This document shows, piece after piece, positions 23,701-35,077 of a stretch of DNA of 64,000 nt (position 1 is the first letter of the stretch; each line of letters starts with the position of its first letter). Source of the stretch: Ceriagrion tenellum (taxonomy: Eukaryota; Arthropoda; Insecta; Odonata; Coenagrionidae); the NCBI GenBank assembly GCA_963169105.1, contig OY720632.1, forward strand, positions 190,588,448 through 190,652,447, read 5' to 3'. The notes under the pieces are model-generated. The model saw only the letters and a program-made list of their open reading frames with translations, was not told where the DNA came from and did not search any database. Both the position numbers and the translations under genes were made by a program.

Positions 23701-26700
23701 CACATACAGAATTATAATTTTAGCTAATGATTAGGGTTTTGGGATTCATCCAATATGTGCAGGAAACTTCCTCTTGCAAGAGAAATGCTGGCCGGAGGCT
23801 GTGCTGGATTTTGCCAAATAGTTATCACAACTCCAATGGAACTTCTGAAAATTCAACTGCAAGATGCTGGGAGACTGGCCAAAGCTGGTGAGCTTGTACT
23901 TCAACTCCTGTGATTTTTTACTGGGCTGTAATTTTATGAGTCTCTTTTATTCCAATCACAGCCTAATGTGTGGTATGATGCAAAAGAGACTCAAGTGAGT
24001 TTATTTGGTCATACATCTAAAATATTTCTGCAGGTTGGGATATGGACGTGTCTGTAATTAAATATGATACCATTACTTGAACTGAATTGATTCCTTGATT
24101 CCATTTTGAATTTGTCTTTTCATAATATGCTATGGAGTTTTAGATAGTATTTATTTTATTGCCCTCTAGGATAAGAAAGTTTTGGAGTCATGAATGCATG
24201 AGAATTTAGATGCAAGTACACAGATATGCTATTTTTAATTAGTCCTGTATTGTGTAATTGAATACTATATTTTCTATTCCCATGTGTGAATGTATTATTA
24301 ACTCAAAGGCAACCCCCTATGAGAAAGGAACCAAGATGATTGCTTAAATTTTTGCACGTAAAAACTTAGGAAAGACCTATGACAATTTGTTGTGCATACC
24401 CTTTTAGAGACAATTAGTAATGAGTTGATCGTAGCTTATAACATTTTGAGCTTTCGCCTTATCTGAGCACTCTTGTGTGTTTTCTTATTCACATATTATT
24501 TGTGTCACTGTGTCTAAAAGAGCATGCTGCTAAACTAATTACATTTTGGAAATTTTCTTTCTTTTATTAAAAATGTTTGTATCTTTGAACATATAAACAA
24601 TTTTATTATTTAAAATCTTGACAATATTACAATTAATAAATCTGAATGGAGAAGTTATGAAACTTGCTGAAAGTTGTCTCATACAGTGGGTAAACATGCA
24701 AATGTTTCACGTGACACCAAGGAAATTGTTTCACATGCAGCCAATCATGTGCTTTCCTTCCTTTGAATCTTTGTACGCTACTCTGAGTTGCACGTGAAAT
24801 ATCTGCATGTGATCCCACCAAAAGGGTTGAGAGGTTTTGTTGCTTGTCTGGTAAATGTCAGCTTTCTTCTCACCAGGGGAAAAAAATTTTCACCAACTTC
24901 CATTAAATTTAATGCCACGAAATTCAAATCGCTCATAAGGGTATCCAAAGCACATTTGTGCAATATTTTTACTTTACTCCACCAGTTACCTAATTCTACT
25001 AGAAGTAGGAGGGAGTCAAACCTATGAAGGGCTTTCCTATCCACCATTACACTGTTTTGCCTTCTGACCTCTAGGTGGGGTAGAGATCTAGCCGTGGCCT
25101 CCCTACTCTAATCACCTCCAACCCAGACACTTTTTTCATGCCTTCAACTTAAAATCTCCCTGATTGACCAGGAGTTTCTGACAATATCCTCAAATTCACT
25201 TCCACTCATTCTACCACTCTCTTTGGCCACTTTTATTCCTTCCACAATTTGCACCATCTCCTCCGATGGAGGGGTGCGCTCTGTTTCAAACTCCAATCGT
25301 ATTGATGCAGTCCCAGCCGTTCCATTTCACACACCAGAGTGCTTCAATGCACTCTCGATAGGGCCACGCATCGAGCATAATATGCGCTCCAAACGCTCCA
25401 TGGAAAAGCTGGCGCAGTGGATGAGGTGATGTAAGTTTGGCGGTTTATTTGTTTTGGTAACGCATGCGAAATGTAGAAAATGAATGAAGTGAGAGTCTTC
25501 ACGGAGACTAAAACCCAGATTTAGCTGCATTAACAGCTAAAAATAATTATGGTCTATTTCTCATTCCGGTTTCAATTGTAGTTGTTTCTCCCTTCCGAAA
25601 TAACTCATCAACAACCCTTAGTAACGATTCATCGTCGCTATTCAAATTTTCCACCAGCTCCAAAGACGTTCCCTTTCACTCTTCCACATTTAAAGTTTTA
25701 ATGCGAGAATGAGAAACGGACCACCGGCCACTGATGTGGTGGCGCATCATGCAATTGGAGCATGAAACGGAATGCACCCAAGATTTTGCACACTCTCACT
25801 AGGGAGGGAGCACCTTACTGAAGCAAAAAAATACCATATAACTGTTACTTTATGAGTTCTGGGAAGAACCTTTTTGTCTTGAACGGTCAACAGTGTCGAA
25901 TGATGATTTCTCTAATGATGAAGGCTTCACTGCTTGTAAGAGCAAGCAATCATGTCAACCGCCCACCAGAGGGAGAAATGACGAGGCCCCACTTCCCTTC
26001 CAGCACCTTTAATGTTGATCCTCTGCTTCTAGTTGGAGAGTGTTTAAACAATACTCAGGCCGACATCCATGGATGATCTCCCCTCCCAACCTGATTCAAC
26101 CAACTAAATTGTTGCTACTCTTTCACCTTCTTCCAAACAAATGAAATTGTGCCAATTATGGTAATTAATATCCATACAAGCGAATCAGAAAAACAAAGAA
26201 CAATGCAGAAGCTGTTAGTATCCCTTTGTCACCATCCCCTCTTCTCTGCCTTTGGAGATTGTTTGAGTCTAATATTTGTTACACGATCTTCAAGGCAAAT
26301 TATGAACCCCCCTCCCTAACCAAGCACCAACTGACCCCACGGATTTCATTCCTTAAAAAGAAAAAGTATAATTTCACAAACCCTGAGTTGGGTTGGTGAA
26401 TGAGGGGGGGAGGGAATTTTCTTGCAGAAGTACATATTCACATCTCCTACCCTAGAAAAAAAAATACCCTTTATTCCCCCCTCACTCACCAAACCATCCC
26501 AGGGATTGCGAGTTTTTTCCTTTTATAAGGAATGAAAACCATGGGATTGATCAGTGATTGGCAGGGTGGTTTCTTTATGTTGCGCTGGCAATGTGGATTC
26601 TTGCTTTTTATCGAAGGTATGAAATCTGAGGTCAGAAACCCCCTCTCCTTGATCAACAACCCACCCCAAGCATTTTCATTGCTTACTAAAATTATGCTAG

Positions 26701-29700
26701 AAAAGTCTTTCAATTTTTGGATTTCTCGATAAAACAACATTTCAAACCTTGGACAACATTTACTATTGCCAATTCCATTGTTCTCTATTTCCAAAAAATT
26801 AATTAATTTCCTCTCAGTGTCTTTTGCATATTAGAAATACCATTAACACTGTTGAAAATGGATATTTCTGGGCTGCTTACCTTCCCACTCCAGCACCTGA
26901 TTCATTCTACTGGCCGGCAACCTTGTTCGCAGAGGGGGGAGGGGGGCGGGGGGGGGGGGGGGGCTAGATGATCCTTCCGCCAAAGCTGAGGAAAATCTCA
27001 TTCTCTGGCATTGAAATTTCTTCAAAATCGGTCATTTCTAAGTAAATTTGTTTTAAAAACTACCATGTAATGGGAGAGTTTCTAACATTTTATAAATGCA
27101 CATTCATTACACTATCCCAAGGTATCACTTTCATCAATTTCAGGAGTTCTGCATGAAAAATATGTTCACTGGTGGGAACAAAGAGAACATTTGGTGCATG
27201 TTTTATGAAGATGATATGATTGATTGTTTTGTGGTATGATCAAGGAGTGGTGAGACTGATTCAAACCCTGACTGCATTTGATTGTATGTCTCTTGTGTGC
27301 TTTTTGGAACATAAAGGTGGAGCACCAAAGGTTTCTGCGACTTCCGTTGCCCTTGGATTGCTGCGCACTCAGGGAATATTTGGGTTGTACAAAGGGACCA
27401 CGGCGACTATGATGCGAGATGTCCTCTTCTCTGTGGTCTACTTCCCTCTGTTTGCTCATCTGAACGCTCTTGGCCCTCGCAAGAGTGATGGCTCAGGTGA
27501 GTCCTTTTGCTCGCTGGGAAAATTGGAAGGTAACATTGGAGTGAACTCTATCTTGCTCGAGTGAATTTTGTAGGGAACACAGTTGAAATGTTCATTAATC
27601 CAGTTTCAGCTCTGGCTCAAGCTTATTGAATTTGTGTGCAGAATGATTCTGGAACTGTAAGCTGGGGATCCTTAGTGGTTGCCTCTCATATTGTCTCAGG
27701 TTGGGAGTTAAGGAGTGATTGTAAAAAAATCTTGTTTTTCAACTTTATTTGTGGCAATTGTAGCTTAGCTAATAGGAGGTGTATTGTTTTTCATATGCTG
27801 ACTGTTAACCCTTTCATGCCAAAGTCTCTCGAAGGGAAATGCTTTCCCTGCTACGAATAGTATGAGGATTTTCTGTACTCCTCTTTACGGAGTTCTCTTG
27901 TGGCGAAGAATCGCTCAGGTATGCCTTTTGCCCATTTTGGAACCACACTCAGTGGGACTCACACATTCTCTTTCCCCGGGCACTCGGCTCCTCCCCCCCA
28001 ACCCTTAGCTGCCCCTCCCTCAGTTTTAATTTAGTTGCATTAACATTGTTTTTTTAAATAATTCTTTGCTTTTTTTTAATACTTCAAAAACTTATACCTT
28101 TGAATGAATTTCTAATGTTATCCTGAGCATTTTACAATTTTCAACAAAATTCTAGCATTAATATTAACAAATTTAGAGTCCTATTTAGAGCTCAAACTAT
28201 TGAGAGTTCCACCCAAGATCTCCATTACTATAAACTCTAGAATTTCATATGAAATTTGCTAAGACTGAACAAAAAAAAATAATTCACTAAGTATATAAAG
28301 TTAAAAATTTTGTAGAGTGAAAAAAATAATGGCTTCGAAAAACCATTGCAGATACAATAAATTAACCACGGATTCATGAAGTAAGGAGGGCCACTAATGA
28401 TGCGGAGGGTCAGCTCACTTGCCGAGGAAAGGATCTGGGCTGTCCCTAAGCTGAGTTGCTAGGGTTTACTGCATACCTAGGATTATTGCTTCCGTATCGG
28501 TCACTTCCCCTCCCTTGCGTCGGCTATACCCGACATTAGGTCTTTTGCGTTGGTTTTTCTCCGTCGGCCATATCCGACATTCGTTCGTTTGCATAGGAAA
28601 ATTCACATCGGCTTTAGCCGACGCTAGGTGCGAAAGGGTTAATGTATAAAAAAATAATATATTATAGATTGAAATATGCTTAACTCAATGTATGAAAAAA
28701 GTAGCCAATCGTGCATCATCTTCTCCCCAAAAGTATGACTTCTGATATTAAAATTTCTCTATGCATTTTCTGTCAGAAAATGTAAAATTTTGTCTAATAA
28801 CCAGTGAGAAGAAGTTGTTTATTTTGAATTTTCTTTTTATGCCATGTCCTAGGGTGTGGTTTAGATCCGATAAATGCTTATCGGGCCAAACACTACTGAA
28901 AGTAAGGACAAAAATGAGTCAAGTGATAATATTACCGTTAATAAAATAAAATAAAAATAAAAAGTTAAAAATTATTAGTTTTTTTATTTGCCTATTCCCT
29001 CGTGTTGCTTTGAAAAAGAAAGTAGAGCAGCCCATTCAAAGCAAGTTTCAGAAATCTTTTTAAAATACAAATTAAATGGAATATCTGACTTTTGATTTGA
29101 ATTATAAATCACTTAGGTGTGAATGTCCAACCCGTGAGGAATATCAATCCTCATTTTTGTAAACTACAATTTTAAATTTCAAGAATAACATGCATTATAC
29201 ATTTCATTTATTTGAGAGATGTCATGTTTGGGCTTTTACTGGTAGAAAAAGTAACTTATGAAAAATTACAAAAAATAAATGAAGAATGAAATTGTGACCT
29301 TTAAGTAGCAGAATTGATAAGAGATGTGATTGATGAAATCATCTGAAAAGTTGTGTGGAAATATTTGTGCAGGTGAAGCAGTGTTCTGGTGTTCATTCCT
29401 TGCTGGTTGTGCTTCGGGCTCCTTCTCAGCATTTGCTGTCAATCCAGTTGATGTCGTCAAGACTCGTCTGCAGTTGCTTACGCGAGCAGAAGGGGAAATT
29501 CCTTATAAAAATGTTCCAGATGCATTCATGTAAGGATATGGTATTATTAGGTTTGGTATTTACCCTTTGGGTATTTTCATCTGGTTATATCTCTAGAAAA
29601 ATTGGGGCCGTTGCCATCCAATATATGATAAATTGTAATGCTTTTTGATGAAAAAAGGAGCACTTTGAAACTTGGCATTTATTCTGCATGATGGGTCATT

Positions 29701-32700
29701 CCAATGAACTATTTTGGCTTCCCTTTCATGAAATGCATGCTAAAACACCAAAAATTTGTAATTTGTGCCTTCAGTATGAGAAAGCTTGGAATATGGAATG
29801 TACCAAACTGTATTAATAGTTGTCAGAAACTTCTCCAGGGACAATAATTTGTGTGTGTATCGCTGTGGTTGCTTCTCAAAGATCTTTCCTTTCACATTAT
29901 GCTTATCCAGAAATATTGATATTGCATTTGTATCCAAGGGCATCCCTTGGATATTGAATACAGGGTTTATCCCAAAAGTAATGCGTCGCATTTATTTTGG
30001 AAAAAATTATTTATCCAATTTGTACAACAACCTAAAATTCTTCAAATCAATCTCCATCCGTGTTGATCTGCCAGTGGTTCTTCCACACCCGGAAGGCACC
30101 CTGGAACTCGTCGGCGGGAATGCTCTTGAGAAGCCTCGGCGAGGTAGCCTTGATGTTGTCGATGGTGTCGAAATGTGCACCTTTCAACTCCCTTTTGAGG
30201 CGGGGAAACAAAAAGGAAGTCTGGTGGTGACAAGTCCGGACTGTATGGCAGCTGCAGCAACGTTTCAGTGTGCTGACTGGTCAGGTAGTGGGTGACAATG
30301 AAGGCGGTGTGCGCCGGTGCATTGTCATGGTGGAGTTTCCACGAATTCTTGATCTCGAGTCAGACGTGGGCCACTCTGTGAGTCAATCTCATGAGCACTG
30401 ACTTGTAAAACTGAGCGTTTATGGTCTCTCCAGGAGGCACGTACTCCGTACTCGTAAATTATGTTCTCTCTTGCAATTGTGGTACAGGCTCATTGAAAGG
30501 TTAAAATTTTTGCTTTTCCGAGAAATATTGATCTGAGGTGGTTAGTTAACCCTATTCTAGGAGGAGTCTTCAAATGTTCAGTTACTTAATCTTCATAATC
30601 CCTCAATGAAAGTTATGTTCTTTCTGTGCTTTTTTACAAACCTTTTAACAGTGTGTCATTGAGCAAGTAATTTTTTTTATGTCCTCAGATGTCACAGTAT
30701 TTACATTGTTAGCACAGTGTGATTGAAACTTGTGGCCCATGCTCAGAAGTCGGTTTTCAGCCTGGGCAAGTGTATTTTGAAGAAGTACTGTTAGATGGCC
30801 GTTGAAGTTGCCGAGTTCTCTCAGGACTTGACTCAGACCATGAGTGCTTGCTGCCACCCACCCTCTCTGCTTTTGCTGCTCTCTTCTGTTTAATTATTTA
30901 GCTTTATTGTTTATGTATTTATTTTTCAATTCATAGGTTAGTTATTAGGACAGGTTAGATATTAGAATAGGTTCGACATGCATTTAGGTAGCTTGGACTT
31001 GTAGGATTTGGTATAGGTTAAATGCTTAAGACATGCACAATGCTTAAGACAATGCATCTGGAGAAGTTGATCAAGGATTTTTCTATTACGGTTCCCAGTC
31101 TTTGCATCAAGGGCTGGCATTTGTCCTCCAAAAATACTAGAAGTCATCCATGCCTTAGCGTTGGCTGCATAGGTTGTCGGCAGTAAGCTCCTAATGTTCT
31201 TTAAATAAATGTAGATTACTAGAATTTCGTAAAAAAAAGGGCTTCAGTCTCTCACTGGCATCTGCATTGGTTCCTAACAAATAAGTGAAGTGAGCTTTTC
31301 TATATTTGTTCCCATGCCATAGATCTCCTTTCAAATCTTGGGTCTTGTATGGCAGTGTATGATTAGAAAGATCTGCCTCATCCAGAGTTAAATTTTCTTT
31401 CGGAGCTCATAGCCATCAACATGATTATGCAAAATTGGGCACTTCCAGTGAGAAACTATTTCAGGATATATGCTTTCAGATTCATCACAGATACTGTTTT
31501 AGATATTACTCCAAACATGTGCGCAATCCATGCTGAAGTGTGATGTAAATAAAAAGCAGTATCAATAATTCTGTTGGCTTTATAGTTCCAGAAATACAAA
31601 GATCATAGTATTGAATTCAAGATACAGGCCAGTTACAGAGTTTTGACTTAAATACAAAATTTTAAATGACAACTCTCCCCAGAAAATAAATCAGGCTGCA
31701 TGTGGACATGTATTTCATTCCAATCAGTTCAGGCATTCTATTTATATTTTGCTTCAAACTCTGTGTCGGTCATCAATTGGCGAATCCAAACAAAGTGTCT
31801 GACACCATGCGTCAAAAAGTCAAAGCTTCAGAGAGGTGATCTTGCAGCCAGTTGTGACTAGGATTTCTTTAGTTTTGGAAGTTAGTGACTGATTCACCAA
31901 TTGAAATAATGTGTTTTTTCTATGCTGCTTTGGTGCAGGATAAGTTTGCCTAAAGATAATACTGATTGGAACCTTTAGTGAGTTAAATAAACTAAAAGGT
32001 TAGAAGTATCAGGTGACAAATTGTGGAAATGGGTGACTGATGTTGCTATTACAAAAATACTTTGTAATTATCCACCCTAAGTTATCTTAACTGACCCAAG
32101 TTTTGGCAAGTTTCGATTTGGCACCTTGATGACTTGCCAAAACCTTGTTCAGATATATAAACTTACTCGGGTAATTGACCAAGAATTTATATGTGATAAT
32201 TTAAAAACAATCCATTGTTGGTCAGTTGGCAAGATATGGAAAACCTCAGAATCCACAGTAAATGATGAGATCTTGTATATATGTATTGCTCATGCAAATA
32301 TATGTTCTGAGCCATGGATGAAGCACTGCCTTCTGAACATTCAGAAGGGTAATTGTTGTCTATTTAAGGTTATCAGGAGGCATTTCATCTAGGATCTCGT
32401 ATCATATATACCCTCAAGTTATTTCATATGTGGCCTCAAGAATTCACCCAAATATCTAGTGTGGGCTTGCACACAAATGTAATATTCTATAGCCATGGGA
32501 ATTTATAAGCTTGTTCAAACTTTTGTTTGCAAGTATTTGTCCAAAAATTACCACTGAAATTCATAGAAGGTCATTTCTTGTAAAATGTGCTCTTTCTATT
32601 TTGACAATAGTTAAAATTAATCATTGTCCCCTTGTAAACAGACAACATCTTGTAAGTTTGATGTCTAATTTCAGCTGGTATTTTGTACAAAAAAATGAAA

Positions 32701-35077
32701 AAAGAATATGCAAAGTGGAATTATTAATACTTCATGTGTTAATAAAATTAAGTTTTCAAAGGCAGAGGCTTCAATATATCCCATACATTGGCTCATACAC
32801 AATCACCTCTCCAAAAACAGGAGAAAGGTGAAAGTGCTGCCATCAGTGGCGATTGGGTTTGACATTTGGTATGTGTTCAGTGTGCTGGCTGCCATTTTGT
32901 TCCTTGCCTCTTGTCGTAAATTGCAGGATATTTCAAAATTTCTAAAAATAAATAACAGGATAGTATTGCATTACACAAGGATACCAAAATTGTTTGGGCA
33001 TCATGAAAATATCGTAAATAAATGGAAAACAAATTCTGAGGAAATAGTAGCGAGGTTTTTACTGTACCTAATCTGGTGGAAAACCCACAAAGACTTAATC
33101 GATATTATATGCCAGGAAAGAAGCAAATCTTACTAAACTATTGGTTATTTCTTTCATATTCCTTACTTTTTGGTGATATGATAAGAAATGTATGTCTCTT
33201 TACAATACAGAATCACTAATTTCAGTTTTGCTCTCAGTAAGTGAGGAGACCATAATTAAAGCCACAAGTGGTGTCGCATAAGGGGTCAAATGAATAGGAA
33301 GCCGTGGTTGGGTTTTTCAGACACATGTATAATCCAAGAAAAGACAATGCCAATTGGGCAGACACATGATCATAGGTACATTTACTTGGCTTAAACCTAA
33401 GGGCGGCACTAGTCTGATTTGAGAGGACCCAGGTCCGGATGGTCGGTGGCCGATCGGCGTCAGCTATGTAGCACAGGCCAATCCTATTGGACGTGGAGTC
33501 GAGAGTCACGGTTTCACCGGTTGGCCGTCGGTCATCGCAAGAACACGAGACACGGATTGGCCGAACCTAAGCTGACACTGAGATGTCGGACTAGAGTGCT
33601 TCTGTCGAGGTGACGGGCGCTCATATATGATTCTTAGGGTACAACGGTCGGCGCCTGCCGCCCGCACTGAGTGGGGGAGGTTGTGCCGATAACTTGGGTG
33701 GTCAACGCCCAGATTGGGTATGACTCGCCCAAGCACCGCTTGTCGATGAGTTGGAGGGTTACGTTACCTTCTGTTGCAAAGAAACTATGTCATTCGAATA
33801 CTCATCGTAAAATAATAAAAATGACCTCACCTTACGAGTAAAATAATATAGTGGTCATGTTATAATCTCTCACCTTTCATCTAAACAAAACTTAGTCCCT
33901 AGTTTAATCAGTGAAACCACATGTCCTGTTGTGCCATTCCTAAGGTGTCTTGAAAGAAAAACAAATGACAGAGCCAATCCATCTGCGAGAAATGGAGTTG
34001 GAGGGGTTGCTATTTGTGATAAGGCAAACTTGTTGGCAAACAAAAGGCTGACTTGAATGTTGTGCCATTCAGTGACCCCAAATAACATTCTTGGGTCACT
34101 ATTTCAAGTTACAGAATCTGGGGGTATATCAATGAATTAACACCCAACATCATAATAGCACAGGCATTTTCAGTCAGTTCCATTAAGGATTAAGATCTGA
34201 TTGCTTTGAGCTGCCCTCGTGTCCTTTGTCACGGGTCTCTCTAGCGTGTCCTTTGAACGACTAGCTCCAATGCTGATGACGTTTATCAGTTCAAGTTGAT
34301 ACATTTTTGAGAGGTGAGGAGTGATATTGAGTTACATATTGGCTTTGTTTTACCTGTTGTTTGTAACCTCTGTTTTTTTGAAACCCCAATCATGCTCACT
34401 CAAAAATCTTTTCTAAAAGAAACTAAGAACTTGGAATGAGTGTTATTCGAAATATTGTCAACGATTCATATTTCCAAGCGTAGCTGTAAATTAACTGAAT
34501 CTTTTTATGTTTTATGTGATGAAAAATTCATTTGTGTATCTCAATAGGTCTGTCTTGACTGCTGATAATAGAGTGATTACACTTGGATGCCATGAAGAAA
34601 AATTAATGAATGAATGTAAATGTATGAATGTTTCATTGATGGATGAGATTAGTGGTTTCTCTTTTATGAGTATTTTCTGGGGTTGTTTGTGAGCAGAAAG
34701 AAAATTACAATTCCGTTGTGTTGTGGGGTGTGTAATGTCCTTTTTGTTTAGTAAATTTGATTGAATGGAGTGAAGGAATGGTTTCTCGTATTCCCAATTG
34801 TCCAATCAAATCTCTGTATGGAAATGCTATTTTTCAATGTGCCAATAGTCCTGCTTTTTGAAGTTACAAGTATTTGTGCTTAGCATTAATTTGATTAAAT
34901 GAAAGGAATGAATGGCTTTCTTGTCCTTGCAGACGAATCATGAGAGAAGAGGGACCTCGTGCATTTTTCAAAGGAGCTGCCTGCCGAATGATTGTAATCG
35001 CACCACTGTTTGGCATTGCGCAGATGGTTTATTACCTCGGAGTGGCGGAGAAACTCCTCGGAATCCAAAGGGGTTGA
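17594..35077 (+). CDS. GC1: Mitochondrial glutamate carrier (SLC25A22/GC1-type), seven coding exons, start exon not found
   Basis: This gene encodes a six-helix inner-membrane carrier that in its family moves glutamate with a proton into the mitochondrial matrix. Exons: 17594-17728, 17826-17881, 23094-23187, 23763-23887, 27317-27496, 29373-29529 and 34933-35077. All introns are GT/AG and the phases join without a break, giving 296 residues after the first visible Leu. The three signatures of the mitochondrial carrier family are present: PLDLVK at residues 21-26, PMELLK at 119-124 and PVDVVK at 221-226. Segments such as [24 protein letters not shown] and [13 protein letters not shown] fit the glutamate carriers rather than aspartate-glutamate or other carriers. 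Related proteins are about 315-320 residues, so roughly 10-20 N-terminal residues are missing. The substrate is assigned from recalled family resemblance, not from a search. No inactivating change is seen. Confidence 0.93.
17826..17881 (+). CDS. GC1: Glutamate carrier, second recognisable coding exon
   Basis: A 56-nt exon encoding [18 protein letters not shown], the matrix helix and linker after helix 1. The preceding intron is only 97 nt and ends TTCTTCTTCTCAG. The donor G|GTATGT follows. It splits the Met codon at its start and a Gly codon at its end, and both codons are restored correctly by the flanking exons. Confidence 0.93.
18720..19225 (-). pseudogene. LINE 3' coding fragment
   Basis: The minus strand reads [20 protein letters not shown] in one frame and [20 protein letters not shown] in another. 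These are recognisable pieces of the C-terminal tail after the RT in LINEs that end in a GRGRPR...LDELK motif. Frameshifts separate them. It belongs to a group related to, but distinct from, the copy at 40.8 kb. It lies inside intron 2, antisense to the carrier gene. Confidence 0.65.
20053..21501. mobile_element. Possible nonautonomous DNA element
   Basis: The left end has GATGGGACGAATAGTGATTT followed by TCGAATACTCGAATATT-type strings. The right end, read on the opposite strand, starts AAATGGGTGATCACC and continues into AATACTCGAATGCC and CGAATACCTCGAAT. This looks like an element with inverted ends rich in CGAATA motifs. No target duplication was identified, so the boundaries are approximate. 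Confidence 0.35.
23094..23187 (+). CDS. GC1: Glutamate carrier, third recognisable coding exon
   Basis: A 94-nt exon encoding [20 protein letters not shown] followed by [10 protein letters not shown], which is helix 2 and the start of the cytosolic loop. The acceptor is TTTTTAG and the donor GG|GTGAGT. The [10 protein letters not shown] segment is typical of glutamate carriers. The exon sits after a 5.2-kb intron that contains a LINE fragment and a possible DNA element. Confidence 0.93.
23763..23887 (+). CDS. GC1: Glutamate carrier, fourth recognisable coding exon
   Basis: A 125-nt exon encoding [20 protein letters not shown] and continuing through the repeat-2 signature [18 protein letters not shown]. 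It provides helix 3 and the second matrix gate residues P119, E121 and K124. The acceptor is ATGTGCAG and the donor G|GTGAGC. Confidence 0.94.
24695..24809. repeat. Short inverted-repeat element
   Basis: CATGCAAATGTTTCACGTG and, inverted, CATGCAGATATTTCACGTG bound a 115-bp unit (17 of 19 positions match). It is the size of a small hairpin MITE. Confidence 0.5.
26341..26540. repeat. Imperfect palindrome
   Basis: 26,341-26,411 and 26,472-26,540 are inverted copies sharing TTTCATTCCTT, then AACCCTGAG/ATCCCTGGG, then TTGGTGAATGAGGGGGG. Weaker similarity continues outward to about 26,295 and 26,590. Confidence 0.6.
26934..26963 (+). repeat. G-run, potential G-quadruplex
   Basis: Thirty bases that are almost all G, broken by single A and C bases into runs of six or more. 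They lie in intron 4 on the coding strand. The length may also reflect assembly uncertainty. Confidence 0.8.
27317..27496 (+). CDS. GC1: Glutamate carrier, fifth recognisable coding exon
   Basis: A 180-nt exon encoding [18 protein letters not shown], then the matrix helix GIFGLYKG and helix 4 [15 protein letters not shown], ending GPRKSDGS. The acceptor ACATAAAG|GT has a weak pyrimidine tract, so a small shift of this edge is possible. Even so, the reading frame and the residues on both sides fit the family. The donor is G|GTGAGT. Confidence 0.92.
27809..28638. mobile_element. Nonautonomous piggyBac-type element
   Basis: The element starts CCCTTTC and ends GAAAGGG. It is flanked by exact TTAA on both sides (27,805-27,808 and 28,639-28,642). 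These are the hallmarks of piggyBac termini and target duplication. At 830 bp it has no transposase frame, so it must have been moved by an enzyme made elsewhere. The right end carries a three-unit hairpin array. It sits within intron 5, between exons that remain intact. Confidence 0.8.
28519..28622. repeat. Three hairpins at exact 44-bp period
   Basis: GTCGGCTATACCCGAC (28,519), GTCGGCCATATCCGAC (28,563) and ATCGGCTTTAGCCGAC (28,607) are each near-palindromic. The start-to-start distance is exactly 44 bp. They lie near the right end of the piggyBac-type element and may be subterminal transposase-binding repeats. Confidence 0.8.
29373..29529 (+). CDS. GC1: Glutamate carrier, sixth recognisable coding exon
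   Basis: A 157-nt exon encoding [20 protein letters not shown], the repeat-3 signature [11 protein letters not shown] and the loop [14 protein letters not shown]. It provides helix 5 and the third matrix gate (P221, D223, K226). The acceptor is TTTGTGCAG. The donor AT|GTAAGG splits an Ile codon that is completed by the last exon. Confidence 0.94.
29961..30470 (-). pseudogene. Truncated mariner transposase
   Basis: The minus strand carries the C-terminal catalytic part of a mariner transposase, which cuts and pastes its own element at TA sites. [12 protein letters not shown] holds the second catalytic Asp, and [11 protein letters not shown] holds the third block of the D34D signature. The element end CAGGGTTTATCCCAAAAGTA begins at 29,961, directly after a TA target dinucleotide. 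The other end and the N-terminal half are missing, so only about 510 bp remain. At least one frameshift occurs after the SPDL block. It is inactive. Confidence 0.8.
33395..33735. other. GC-rich patch of unknown nature inside intron 6
   Basis: About 340 bp with much higher G+C and many CpGs than the rest of the intron. Short frames occur on both strands (33,419-33,613 + and 33,736-33,506 -), without a recognised domain. It looks inserted, but no repeat ends were found. Confidence 0.35.
34933..35077 (+). CDS. GC1: Glutamate carrier, last coding exon and stop
   Basis: Encodes [20 protein letters not shown], then [20 protein letters not shown] and LLGIQRG, followed by TGA at 35075-35077. It covers the last matrix helix and helix 6. 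The acceptor is CTTGTCCTTGCAG. The C-terminal end matches the family with no extension. Confidence 0.94.

Larger units (their letters stand above)
23888..27316. other. Intron 4 of the carrier gene
   Basis: Contains two palindromic structures (24,695-24,809 and about 26,341-26,540) and a long G-run at 26,934-26,963. Open frames at 24,778-25,530 have no recognised domain. Confidence 0.85.
27497..29372. other. Intron 5 of the carrier gene
   Basis: Nearly half of this 1.9-kb intron is the piggyBac-type element at 27,809-28,638. The rest is AT-rich without recognisable features. Confidence 0.85.
29530..34932. other. Intron 6 of the carrier gene
   Basis: This 5.4-kb intron holds a truncated mariner (29,961-30,470) and a GC-rich patch (33,395-33,735). 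Open frames such as 32,708-33,136 (142 residues) have no recognised domain. Confidence 0.85.

Noticed and set aside
30042..30295. 169-residue plus-strand frame at 29,786-30,295
   Set aside because: It is the antisense shadow of the mariner transposase fragment.
32708..33136. 142-residue frame in intron 6
   Set aside because: AT-rich, no domain, no splice or codon evidence. Treated as intronic chance frame.
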